A stretch of DNA of 64,000 nt from Petropleomorpha daqingensis (GTDB lineage Bacteria > Actinomycetota > Actinomycetes > Mycobacteriales > Geodermatophilaceae). How positions within the stretch are numbered: the first letter of the stretch is position 1; each line of letters starts with the position of its first letter. The stretch lies in assembly GCF_013408985.1 (NCBI RefSeq), contig NZ_JACBZT010000001.1, forward strand, positions 2,232,001 to 2,296,000, read 5' to 3'. The position numbers were made by a program, and so were the translations under genes. Of the stretch, positions 24,984-32,488 are shown piece after piece. The notes under the pieces are model-generated. The model was not told the origin of the DNA, ran no database searches, and saw only the letters and a program-made list of their open reading frames with translations.

Positions 24984-25477
24984 GCGACGCTCCTGAACTG
25001 CGCCCCAGCTTCGCCGTGCGGGTCAGCCGGCCCGATGCCCGCTGGCAGGTCGAGCTGCTCGCCTCCGACGCCGCCGACGAGCTCCCGGCGCTCGAGCACG
25101 CCCTCGGCGAGCCCGGGACCGAGTGGCCGGGGCCGTTCGTGGTGGTGGTCGACTCGCGGCTGTACTTCGTCGTCCTGCGGCACGGTCCCGGTGGGATGGT
25201 GCGGGCGCTGATCTCCGACGCGACGATGCAGGAGTGGCTGCTCGCCGCCGAGGTGGTCGAGCGCTACGGCATCGCCGTCGACACCGACGGTGCGTTCGAC
25301 GACGACGAGTCCGGCTGGCCCGGGGGAGACCTGGACGTGTTCGCCGACGACGGCCTGCCCGCCGACCAGCTGCGGCCGATCGTGACCGCCGACGACCTGT
25401 GGGCCGACGAGATGGTCGCCCGGATCGCCGCGCGCCTGGGCTTCGCCGACGAGCTGCACGCGGTGGTGGCACCGTGA
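24980..25477 (+). CDS. tRNA adenosine deaminase-associated protein
   Basis: The 165-residue acidic protein corresponds to the actinobacterial family named for its constant position next to tadA. It has a DAADELPALEHAL start and a very acidic central stretch (DDDESGWPGGDLDVFADD). No catalytic motif is visible and the biochemical role is not known. ATG 24980 overlaps the methyltransferase stop; the next gene overlaps its own stop. Confidence 0.8.
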   Translation: MSDAPELRPSFAVRVSRPDARWQVELLASDAADELPALEHALGEPGTEWPGPFVVVVDSRLYFVVLRHGPGGMVRALISDATMQEWLLAAEVVERYGIAVDTDGAFDDDESGWPGGDLDVFADDGLPADQLRPIVTADDLWADEMVARIAARLGFADELHAVVAP

Positions 25478-26130
25478 GCGCGCTGGTCGGCGCGGTGGTC
25501 TTCGACCTCGGCGGGGTGATCACCGAGAGCCCGATGCACGCCTTCACCGCCTACGAGCGGGAGGCCGGGCTGCCGGACGGGCTGATCCGGCAGCTGAACA
25601 GCACCGACCCCGACACCAACGCCTGGGCCCGCTACGAGCGCAACGAGCTCGACGTCGCCGGCTTCTCCGCCGCGTTCGAGGCCGAGGCGCTGGCCGCCGG
25701 CCACCGGGTGGAGGCCGCGCGGGTGCTCGAGGGGCTGCGCGGCGAGCTGCGCCCCGAGATGGTCACCGCCGTCCACCGGCTCAAGGACGCCGGCCTGCCG
25801 CTCGGCCTGCTGTCGAACAACGTCGCGCCGATGGAGCGCACCGGCGAGCTGGGCGCGCTGCTGGGCCTCTTCGACACGATCGTCGAGTCGTCGGTCGAGG
25901 GCGTGCGCAAGCCCGAACCGGCCATCTACGAACTCGCGTTGACCCGCCTCGCGGAGGCGGTGGGACGCGACCTGCTCGCCGAGGACGTCGCCTACCTCGA
26001 CGACCTCGGGATCAACCTCAAGCCGGCCCGCGCGCTGGGGTTCCGCACGATCAAGGTCGTCGAGCCGGCCGAGGCGCTCGCCGAGCTCTCCGAGCTGGTC
26101 GGCTTCCCGCTGGACGGCCACCCCGGATGA
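25474..26130 (+). CDS. HAD-like hydrolase
   Basis: The 218-residue HAD-superfamily protein has motif I in FDLGGVI (nucleophile Asp), motif II LLSNN, the conserved Lys of GVRKPEPAIY and the acidic motif IV in YLDDLGINLKPA. It resembles the phosphatase-like N-domain of soluble epoxide hydrolases. The substrate is unknown. It overlaps its neighbours by 4 bp on both sides, inside the tadA operon. Confidence 0.85.
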   Translation: MSALVGAVVFDLGGVITESPMHAFTAYEREAGLPDGLIRQLNSTDPDTNAWARYERNELDVAGFSAAFEAEALAAGHRVEAARVLEGLRGELRPEMVTAVHRLKDAGLPLGLLSNNVAPMERTGELGALLGLFDTIVESSVEGVRKPEPAIYELALTRLAEAVGRDLLAEDVAYLDDLGINLKPARALGFRTIKVVEPAEALAELSELVGFPLDGHPG

Positions 26131-26594
26131 CCGCCGATGCGATCGACGCCGCCATGGGCCGGGCGCTGGAGCTCGCCGCGGCCGCGCAGGAGTGGGGCGA
26201 CACGCCGATCGGTGCGGTCGTCCTCGGGCCCGACGGGAGCGTCCTGGCGGAGGCCGCGAACGAGCGGGAGAAGCGCGGCGACCCGACCGCGCACGCCGAG
26301 ATCCTGGCCCTCCGCGCGGCCGCACACGTGCACGGCGACGGCTGGCGGCTGACCGGCGCGACGCTCGTCGTCACCCTCGAGCCCTGCACCATGTGCGCAG
26401 GTGCGAGCGTCCTCGCGCGAGTCGACCGGGTGGTCTACGGCGCCGACGACCCGAAGGCCGGCGCGGTCGGCTCGCTGTGGGACGTCGTCCGCGACCGCCG
26501 GCTCAACCACCGGCCCGAGGTGACCGCCGGCGTGCGCGCCGAGGAGTCCGCCACGCTGCTACGCGCGTTCTTCCGGTCGAAGCGGGGCCTGTAG
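26127..26594 (+). CDS. tadA: tRNA-specific adenosine deaminase
   Basis: The 155-residue zinc deaminase has HAEILAL (zinc His and proton-shuttling Glu) and PCTMCAG (two zinc Cys). TadA converts A34 to inosine in tRNA-Arg(ACG), allowing CGN decoding. The length is normal. ATG 26127 overlaps the HAD gene stop. Its stop codon coincides with a TAGTCT hexamer that can serve as the -10 box of the following tRNA-Ser gene. Confidence 0.93.
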   Translation: MTADAIDAAMGRALELAAAAQEWGDTPIGAVVLGPDGSVLAEAANEREKRGDPTAHAEILALRAAAHVHGDGWRLTGATLVVTLEPCTMCAGASVLARVDRVVYGADDPKAGAVGSLWDVVRDRRLNHRPEVTAGVRAEESATLLRAFFRSKRGL

Positions 26595-26604
26595 TCTCTC
26601 CTGC

Positions 26605-26692
26605 GGTGGCGTGTCCGAGCGGCCGAAGGAGCACGCCTCGAAAGCGTGTGAGGTGAAAGCCTCCGTGGGTTCAAATCCCACCGCCACCGCCA
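26605..26692 (+). tRNA. tRNA-Ser (CGA), CCA encoded
   Basis: The 7-bp acceptor stem (GGTGGCG with CGCCACC), anticodon loop CTCGAAA giving anticodon CGA, a long serine-type variable arm and T arm GTGGG-TTCAAAT-CCCAC are all visible. Discriminator G is at 26689 and CCA at 26690-26692. TAGTCT at 26592-26597 is a fitting -10 box. It reads UCG codons. Confidence 0.95.
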
Positions 26693-26695
26693 GCC

Positions 26696-26731
26696 GAGAG
26701 CGCCGGCGCCCGACCGGGTGCCGGCGCTCTC
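26696..26731 (+). terminator. Terminator after tRNA-Ser(CGA)
   Basis: A perfect 12-bp stem (26696-26707 with 26720-26731) begins three bases after the tRNA CCA end. It can also serve the convergent small CPxC gene. Confidence 0.8.
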
Positions 26732-26744
26732 GCGTGTCCGGGGC

Positions 26745-26894
26745 TCACATCCGGCGGCGGGGCCGGAGCGTGGCCGCCGTCAGGTGCCAGCCGGTGCACA
26801 GCGGGCAGGCGTACGCGCGCCACGACGGCCAGCCGGCGGCCAGCGCCGCGGCCTCGTCGCAGAAGCGCCGCTTGCCGGTCCCGCAGCTGTTCAC
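26745..26894 (-). CDS. 49-aa CPxC small protein, putative zinc ribbon
   Basis: The 49-residue minus-strand frame begins with GTG 26894 and encodes MNSCGTGKRRFCDEAAAL, then a Trp-rich stretch and CPLCTGWHLT. The cysteines at 4, 12, 30 and 33 are arranged like a compact treble-clef or zinc-ribbon. Similar tiny Cys proteins with a CPxC-x-x-WHLT ending occur in actinobacterial genomes, to my knowledge without known function. Codon use is GC-biased and the frame ends just before the tRNA terminator. No strong Shine-Dalgarno is seen, so the start is uncertain. Confidence 0.6.
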   Translation of the reverse strand: MNSCGTGKRRFCDEAAALAAGWPSWRAYACPLCTGWHLTAATLRPRRRM

Positions 26895-26937
26895 GGGTGA
26901 ACGCTAGCCAGGGGGTACGACTGTTTCCGGCGGTTCT

Positions 26938-28473
26938 TCAGACCGCGACGTCGCTGTCCATGAGCAGTTGTCCGTCGTCCCCGACGACCAGCGTGAACTG
27001 GTGCTGCTCGGTCTGCCGCGAGCCGTCCTGACCGCGGAACTCCAACTGGCCGGTGGCGGTGAGCGAGCCGTCCTCGGCGTGCACGTCGCTGAGCTTGACG
27101 TCCTTGAACCGCGACCAGAACGCGACGTAGTTCTGCTCGCTGATGCTGTTGCGCAGCGTCGGCCCGGTCCGCTGCCACGCGGCCTCCGGATCGCGGACGA
27201 CCAGCGCGTGGTAGTCGCGCAGGAACTTCTCCACGTCCTTGGCCTTGACGTCGCCGGCCGCCGGCGGCGCGGAGCTGGTGGTCGGCGGCGGTTCGCTCGT
27301 GGTCGTCGGCGCCTGGGACTCGGTGGTCGGTGCGGAGGACGAGGACGACGTGCTGGCCGCCGAGGACGACGTCGTCCCCTGGCTCGCCGACGCCCCGCCG
27401 TCCCCCCGGGTGCCCAGCCAGATGCCGCCGACCAGCAGCACGAGCGCGACCAGCGCGCCGATCAGGATCCACAGCCCGCCCCTGCGGCGCCGCTCGGCCG
27501 GCGGTGGGGGAGGTGGCGCGGCGGCGGGCTGCGGCGTGGTCGAGGGCACCGGCGGCAGGGTCTGCGTCCGCTGCGGCCCGGACGAGCGCAGGTCGGTGCG
27601 CGCCATGAGGACGGTGGTGGTGTCGCCGTCCCGGGCGACGAGCGAGGCGAGCTCGTCGCGGACCTCCAGCATCGACGGCCGGGCGGCGGGGTCGGCGGCG
27701 AGCATCGCCAGCAGCGGCCTGGTCAGGGCGCCGCACCGCTGCGGTGGGTCGATCTGCCCGCTCGCCACCTTGTGCAGCTGCTGCAGCGAGTTGCCCTGCA
27801 TGCCGAACGGCGGCGCGCCCTCGAGGCAGGTGTAGAGCGTCGCGGCGAGGGAGAAGACGTCGCTGGCCGGTGTGGGCTCGTGACCCTGCGCGACCTCCGG
27901 TGACAGGAAGGCCGGCGTCCCGGTGATCTGCCCGGTCTGGGTGAGCGTGACGTCGCCGCTGGCGTGCGAGATGCCGAAGTCGGTGATCTTCACCAGGCCC
28001 TCGACCCGCGGCCCCTCGCCGATGAGGACGTTGGCCGGCTTCACGTCGCGGTGCACGATCCCGGCGGCGTGCGTGGCGGCCAGCGCGTCGGCCACCTGCG
28101 CGCCGATCTGGGCCACCTGGTCGACCCGGAGCAGCCCGTCCTCGGCGAGCACCGCCGCCAGGCTCCGCGAGGGCAGGTACTCCATGACCAGCCACGGCTG
28201 GCCGGCCTCGACCGCGACGTCGTAGACCGAGATCGCGTGCGGGTGCGTCAGCCGCGCGGCGATCCGGCCCTCGCGCAGCGCCCGCTGCCGCTGCTGCTCG
28301 GCCTCGTGCGGGTCGGCGTTCGCCGGCGGCAGCACCTGCTTGACCGCGACGTCCCGGCCGAGGAGTTCGTCACGGGCGACCCAGACCGTGCCCATCCCGC
28401 CGCCGCCGATCTGCGAGAGCAGCCGGTAGCGGTCGGCGACGAGCCGGCCGGAGCTGGAGGGAGGCGACGTCAC
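26938..28473 (-). CDS. Membrane Ser/Thr protein kinase (PknB-like catalytic domain, no PASTA)
   Basis: The 511-residue protein has a Hanks-type kinase domain at about 11-275 with GGGGMGTVW, VAVKQV, catalytic HRDVKPANVL and DFGIS, plus GTPAFLSPE. A Pro-rich juxtamembrane linker and a single helix near 333-355 follow. Outside are a Ser/Thr-rich stalk and a C-terminal domain of about 110 residues (KDVEKFLRDYHALVVRDPEAAW) resembling NTF2-like or DUF4878-like folds. There are no PASTA repeats. It should phosphorylate cytoplasmic targets in response to an external cue. The start is GTG 28473, 12 bp after the upstream gene. Confidence 0.9.
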   Translation of the reverse strand: MTSPPSSSGRLVADRYRLLSQIGGGGMGTVWVARDELLGRDVAVKQVLPPANADPHEAEQQRQRALREGRIAARLTHPHAISVYDVAVEAGQPWLVMEYLPSRSLAAVLAEDGLLRVDQVAQIGAQVADALAATHAAGIVHRDVKPANVLIGEGPRVEGLVKITDFGISHASGDVTLTQTGQITGTPAFLSPEVAQGHEPTPASDVFSLAATLYTCLEGAPPFGMQGNSLQQLHKVASGQIDPPQRCGALTRPLLAMLAADPAARPSMLEVRDELASLVARDGDTTTVLMARTDLRSSGPQRTQTLPPVPSTTPQPAAAPPPPPPAERRRRGGLWILIGALVALVLLVGGIWLGTRGDGGASASQGTTSSSAASTSSSSSAPTTESQAPTTTSEPPPTTSSAPPAAGDVKAKDVEKFLRDYHALVVRDPEAAWQRTGPTLRNSISEQNYVAFWSRFKDVKLSDVHAEDGSLTATGQLEFRGQDGSRQTEQHQFTLVVGDDGQLLMDSDVAV

Positions 28474-28485
28474 ACAGGCCCGCCG

Positions 28486-28833
28486 TCAGACGGCGGACGG
28501 GATCCCGAAGCGCCGCGCGTACTCCTCCTGGGCGCCGGCGGGCAGGGCGTCGTAGAGCGTCCCGAGCTCCTGGAGGGCCTCGGGGGAGAGGTCGTCGAAG
28601 AGCCGCTGCCAGGTCGGGGGCTCGTCGTAGCCGCGGGTCAGCAGCAGTTCCCACGCCTGGGCCTGGCGGTCGCGCTTGCTCCGCTCGGCCACCACCTCCG
28701 ACAGGTACCGGTCCTTGGCCGCGTCCTTCTCCTCGCGCGTGGCATCGGCCGGCAGCTCCGCCGGATCGGCGCCCTTGAGGACGGCGAAGATGGTGTCGAC
28801 GACCTCGGGTCTGACCTGCTGCGGATCAGTCAT
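28486..28833 (-). CDS. Conserved hypothetical cytoplasmic protein
   Basis: The 115-residue acidic, helical protein carries no signal peptide, membrane helix or motif I recognise. ATG 28833 is preceded by GGGAGG-type Shine-Dalgarno sequence; longer in-frame starts would cross the promoter region. It precedes the kinase gene by 12 bp on the same strand, so the two are probably one transcript and it may work with, or be a substrate of, the kinase (inference). Confidence 0.7.
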   Translation of the reverse strand: MTDPQQVRPEVVDTIFAVLKGADPAELPADATREEKDAAKDRYLSEVVAERSKRDRQAQAWELLLTRGYDEPPTWQRLFDDLSPEALQELGTLYDALPAGAQEEYARRFGIPSAV

Positions 28834-28960
28834 GGACTCCTGCCTCCCGTTCGCCCGGCTGGCCCGGTGACCTTTCCCCGTCGGCCGACACTCAACCACC
28901 CGCAGCAAGACCCCGGGGTCGTGCACCGGTTCGCGTCGGCCGACCGGTAACCTGTCCGGC

Positions 28961-29046
28961 GGAGGATTCGCCTAGTGGCCTATGGCGCTCGCTTGGAAAG
29001 CGGGTTGGGTTAACAGCCCTCAGGGGTTCAAATCCCCTATCCTCCG
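28961..29046 (+). tRNA. tRNA-Ser (GGA)
   Basis: The acceptor stem GGAGGAT pairs with ATCCTCC, the anticodon loop TTGGAAA gives GGA, and the variable arm is long, as in serine tRNAs. The T arm is AGGGG-TTCAAAT-CCCCT. CCA is not encoded. TAACCT at 28948-28953 is a plausible -10 box. It reads UCC and UCU. Confidence 0.95.
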
Positions 29047-29051
29047 CCGCC

Positions 29052-29087
29052 CGACAGGCCCCCGACGTCCGCGCCGGGGGCCTGTCG
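29052..29087. terminator. Bidirectional terminator between tRNA-Ser(GGA) and the EamA gene
   Basis: Arms 29052-29064 and 29075-29087 form a perfect 13-bp stem between the tRNA gene and the convergent transporter gene. It can end transcription from both sides. Confidence 0.85.
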
Positions 29088-29091
29088 CGTG

Positions 29092-30018
29092 TCAGACGGC
29101 GGACTCCAGCTCCGGCGCCCGCCCCAGCTCCCGGACGTAGAGCCCGGCGACGGCGGCCAGCATGAGCAGGCCGCCGACCACCGCGGCCGGGGCCAGCCGC
29201 TCGCCGAGGAACACCGTCGCCAGCACCGTCCCGGTCAGGGGCTCGAGCAGGGTGACGATCGATGCGACCGCTCCCGGCAGCGTCCGCACGCCGGTGAAGA
29301 ACAGGGTGTAGGCGAGCGCGCTGGGCACCAGACCGAGGTAGAGCAGGACGGCGATCGCCACCGGGTCGGCCGGGACGTGGAGCCCGACGGCCAGGACGAC
29401 CGGCGTGAGCAGCACGGCCCCGCCGGCGAACCCGGCCAGGGTCACCGGCACGCCGGCCGGCACGCTGCCCGAGGCGATCGTGACGACGGCGTAGCCGAGC
29501 GCCGAGCCCGCGGCGAGCAGCGCGCCGAGCAGCACCGCCGTCCCGGTGTCGAGACCCGCCGAGACCCCGACCAGCAGGGTCAGGCCGAGGAGGGCGACGA
29601 CGAGCGCGACCACCGTCGTCCGGCTGGGCCGGCCGTGCCCGAGCAGTGCCGCGCCGACCGCGATGAGCAGCGGCGCCAGGCCGAGCGCGACCAGGGTGGC
29701 GATGCTCACCCCGGCGCGGGCCACCGCGCTGAAGTAGGCGAGCTGGTAGGCGGCCAGGCCGGCGCCGATGAGCACCAGCCGGACGGCGACCGGGCGGGTG
29801 ACCCGGGTGCGGGTGGTGCGCCGGCGGGCGGTCAGCGCCCAGCCGGCCAGCAGGACCACCGCGCCGACGGCGAGGCGGTACCAGGCGATGTCGAGCGGGG
29901 ACAGATCGGTGCGGTCGGCGACGATCCGGCCGCTGATGCCCGAGGTCCCCCAGCACAGGGCGGCGAGGACGACGAGGGCGAACCCGCGGCGTGACGCGGG
30001 TGACGAGACGGTGTGCAT
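29092..30018 (-). CDS. EamA/DMT-family transporter
   Basis: The 308-residue protein has about ten transmembrane helices in two EamA repeats (first near 15-140, second near 165-300), beginning FALVVLAALCWGTSGISGRIV. Drug/metabolite transporters of this family usually export amino acids, nucleosides or toxic metabolites. ATG 30018 has AGGAG five bases upstream, but that Shine-Dalgarno sits inside an inverted-repeat leader with an upstream leader ORF. Expression is therefore probably controlled by translational attenuation. The substrate is unknown. Confidence 0.85.
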   Translation of the reverse strand: MHTVSSPASRRGFALVVLAALCWGTSGISGRIVADRTDLSPLDIAWYRLAVGAVVLLAGWALTARRRTTRTRVTRPVAVRLVLIGAGLAAYQLAYFSAVARAGVSIATLVALGLAPLLIAVGAALLGHGRPSRTTVVALVVALLGLTLLVGVSAGLDTGTAVLLGALLAAGSALGYAVVTIASGSVPAGVPVTLAGFAGGAVLLTPVVLAVGLHVPADPVAIAVLLYLGLVPSALAYTLFFTGVRTLPGAVASIVTLLEPLTGTVLATVFLGERLAPAAVVGGLLMLAAVAGLYVRELGRAPELESAV

Positions 30019-30140
30019 GACGCTCCTGACAGGGCGCGAGATCCGGGAGAGGGACTCGGTCCGGAGCGCGCAGCAGGAGGCCCGGGCCGTCGTGGCCCGG
30101 GCCGGGAGGCATCAGCCCCGCGGCGCTCCGGTCAGGAGCG
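30019..30140 (-). promoter_or_regulatory. Four-segment RNA switch controlling the EamA Shine-Dalgarno
   Basis: In transcript order, A (30140-30131, CGCTCCTGAC), B (30130-30123, CGGAGCGC), C (30069-30062, GCGCTCCG) and D (30030-30021, GTCAGGAGCG) are mutually complementary. A pairs with B (6 bp), B with C (8 bp), C with D (about 6 bp) and A with D (10 bp). D contains the Shine-Dalgarno of the transporter. A separate perfect 10-bp hairpin (30079-30088 with 30094-30103) lies between B and C. A 14-codon leader ORF ends in A. This is the layout of erm-type translational attenuators. Confidence 0.65.
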
Positions 30141-30176
30141 CGGAGGGGGCAGGACGAGCGCGCGTCGGTGCGTCAC
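30132..30176 (-). CDS. 14-aa leader peptide upstream of the EamA transporter
   Basis: GTG 30176 opens a short frame encoding MTHRRALVLPPPRS, ending with TGA inside the first switch segment. TACGCT (30184-30189) lies seven bases upstream of the GTG, the spacing expected for a leaderless mRNA. Three consecutive prolines before the end are a known ribosome-slowing context. A ribosome held on the last codons would open A:B and let B pair with C. The role is inferred from layout. Confidence 0.6.
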   Translation of the reverse strand: MTHRRALVLPPPRS

Positions 30177-30235
30177 GGGAGGCAGCGTAGCGGGGCGCAC
30201 GGCCGGGGTCCGCCGACTTTCCTCTACAGTGGTCG

Positions 30236-30327
30236 CAGACCCCTCGTGTGGCGTCACCCTGTGAACCTCCCCAGGGCCGGAAGGCAGCAAGGATAAGCGG
30301 GCTCTGGCGGGTGCGCGGGGGGTCCCT
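30236..30327 (+). ncRNA. ffs: Signal recognition particle RNA, small bacterial type
   Basis: The conserved SRP domain IV is evident: GTGAACCTCCCCAGG, then GGCCGGAAGGCAGCAAGG, then GCGGGCTCTGGCGGGTGCG. The ends pair (GACCCC near 30238 with GGGGTC near 30322). TACAGT at 30225-30230 is a suitable -10 box and a TTGTTTT stretch follows. It forms the core of the particle with Ffh for co-translational membrane targeting. End coordinates are approximate. Confidence 0.92.
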
Positions 30328-30379
30328 TGTTTTCCCCGACCTCCACGGACTCGTCGTGGGCAGCACGTAACCTCGGCGC

Positions 30380-32488
30380 GTGGCTCTGGCGCTCTACCGC
30401 AAGTACCGCCCGGCGACCTTCGCCGAGGTGGTCGGGCAGGAGCACGTCACCACGCCGCTGGTCAACGCCGTCGACTCCGGCCGGATCAACCACGCCTACC
30501 TCTTCAGCGGTCCCCGCGGCTGCGGGAAGACGTCGTCCGCCCGGATCCTGGCCCGCTCGCTGAACTGCGAGCAGGGGCCGACCTCGACCCCGTGCGGCGT
30601 CTGCACCTCGTGCGTCTCGCTGGCGCCCGACGGCCCCGGCTCGATCGACGTCATCGAGATCGACGCGGCCAGCCACGGCGGTGTCGACGACGCCCGCGAC
30701 CTGCGCGAACGCGCCTTCTTCGCGCCGGTCAACAGCCGCTACAAGGTCTACATCGTCGACGAGGCGCACATGGTCACCACGCAGGGCTTCAACGCCCTGC
30801 TCAAGGTGGTCGAGGAGCCGCCGGAGTTCCTCGTGTTCGTCTTCGCGACGACCGAGCCGGACAAGGTGCTGCCGACGATCCGCTCGCGCACGCACCACTA
30901 CCCGTTCCGGCTGGTGCCGCCGACGACGCTGCGCGGGCTGCTGGAGAAGACCTGCGCGGCCGAGGGCGTGCAGGTCGAGCCGACCGTGTTCCCGCTCGTC
31001 GTGCGCGCAGGTGGCGGCTCGGTGCGCGACTCGCTGTCGATCCTCGACCAGCTGCTCGCCGGCGCCGGTGAGGAAGGCGTCACCTACCGGACGGCGGTCG
31101 GGCTGCTCGGCGTGACCGACGACGCGCTGCTCGACGAGACGATCGACGCCCTGGCCGCGCACGACGCGCCCGCCGTCTTCCGCGCCGTCGACCGGGTGGT
31201 CGAGGCCGGGCACGACCCGCGGCGGTTCGCCACCGACCTGCTCGACCGGCTGCGCGACCTGATCGTGCTCGACGCCGTCCCCGACGCCGGCGGCAACGGG
31301 CTGCTCGACGTGCCGCCGGACCGGCTGGACCTCATGAGTTCCCAGGCCCAGGCCCTGGGCCCGGCGACGCTGTCGCGGATGGCCGACACGGTGCACGAGG
31401 GCCTCACCGAGATGCGGGGGACGACGGCGCCGCGGCTGCTGCTCGAGCTGGTCTGCGCCCGCATGCTGCTGCCGGCCACCGACGGCTCGGCCGCCGCGAC
31501 CCTGCAGCGCCTGGAGCGCCTCGAGCGGCGGCTGTCGATCGCCGGCGAGCACGCCCTCCTGCCCGAGGCGCCGGTGGCCGCGACCCCGGCCCCGGCTCCG
31601 GCTGCCGCGCCCGCCGCCGCGCCCGCTGCTGCGCCCCCCGCGCAGGAGGCTCCCGCCGGAGGGCCGAAACGCGAGTTCGTCCGCAGGTCCCAGCAGGCCG
31701 CCGCGCCGCAGGCGCCCGCCCGGCCCACCCCGGCCACGCCCGCGCCGGCCGAGGACGACTGGCCCGAGCCCGCCCGACCCGGCGCGGCCGCGCCGGCGCC
31801 GTCCGCGCCGAAGGTCGCCACCGGCGAGCCGGACATCCCGCTGCCGCCCGAGCCCACCGACGACGAGGACTGGCCGAGCCCGGCCCGGCCGGCCGCGCCG
31901 GCTCGTCCGGCCACCCCCGCTCCTGCCGCGGCTCCGGCGCCGGCGGCGGAGTCCGCGCCCGCGCCGCGGGGCGCCGAGCCCACGCCCGTCGTCTCGGCGA
32001 GCGCCGCCCAGCCCGCGAGCGGCGGCGACCTGACCACCAGCGACGTCCGCCGGGTCTGGCCCGAGCTGCTCGCGGTGGTCAAGCGGCACAAGCGCACGAC
32101 CGAGGCGCTGCTGAAGAACGCCCAGGTGCACGAGCTGCGCAACGGCGTGCTCGTGCTGTCGACGAACTCACCGGCGCTGGCGCGCCGGATAGGCGACGAC
32201 CTGAACAAGGACGTCCTGCGCGAGGCGCTCAACGAGCTGCTCGGCGTGCGGTGGAAGGTCGAGGCGGTCGTCGAGGGCGCCGGCGCGCCGGCCGGGGCGA
32301 AGGTCTCGCCCGAGGTCGCCCGCGAGGCCGCGCGGGCCGCGGAGGAGCGCGAGGAGCGGGAGCTGGTCGCCCAGCACGCCGCCGAGGCGGCCGGCGAGCC
32401 GGTCGACGAGAGCCCCGTGGTCGACCCCGAGCAGGCCGCGCTGGCGCTGCTGCGCTCCCAGCTCGGCGCCCGCCCGGTCGACGGCTAG
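30380..32488 (+). CDS. dnaX: DNA polymerase III subunit gamma/tau
   Basis: The 702-residue clamp-loader ATPase has Walker A GPRGCGKTS near 44-52, a four-Cys zinc module (Cys near 64, 73, 76, 79), Walker B-type VDEAHM and the sensor region ATTEPDKVLPTIRSR. A collar domain follows, then a long Pro/Ala-rich linker (about 395-550) and a C-terminal domain. No slippery frameshift signal for a short gamma form is seen. TAACCT followed by six bases and GTG 30380 indicates a leaderless start. Its stop shares a CTAG with the convergent amidase gene. Confidence 0.95.
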   Translation: MALALYRKYRPATFAEVVGQEHVTTPLVNAVDSGRINHAYLFSGPRGCGKTSSARILARSLNCEQGPTSTPCGVCTSCVSLAPDGPGSIDVIEIDAASHGGVDDARDLRERAFFAPVNSRYKVYIVDEAHMVTTQGFNALLKVVEEPPEFLVFVFATTEPDKVLPTIRSRTHHYPFRLVPPTTLRGLLEKTCAAEGVQVEPTVFPLVVRAGGGSVRDSLSILDQLLAGAGEEGVTYRTAVGLLGVTDDALLDETIDALAAHDAPAVFRAVDRVVEAGHDPRRFATDLLDRLRDLIVLDAVPDAGGNGLLDVPPDRLDLMSSQAQALGPATLSRMADTVHEGLTEMRGTTAPRLLLELVCARMLLPATDGSAAATLQRLERLERRLSIAGEHALLPEAPVAATPAPAPAAAPAAAPAAAPPAQEAPAGGPKREFVRRSQQAAAPQAPARPTPATPAPAEDDWPEPARPGAAAPAPSAPKVATGEPDIPLPPEPTDDEDWPSPARPAAPARPATPAPAAAPAPAAESAPAPRGAEPTPVVSASAAQPASGGDLTTSDVRRVWPELLAVVKRHKRTTEALLKNAQVHELRNGVLVLSTNSPALARRIGDDLNKDVLREALNELLGVRWKVEAVVEGAGAPAGAKVSPEVAREAARAAEEREERELVAQHAAEAAGEPVDESPVVDPEQAALALLRSQLGARPVDG

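Noticed and set aside
30380-32488. Programmed frameshift in dnaX for a gamma subunit
   Set aside because: No A-rich slippery heptamer with a downstream hairpin was seen, and the frame is intact to the end.
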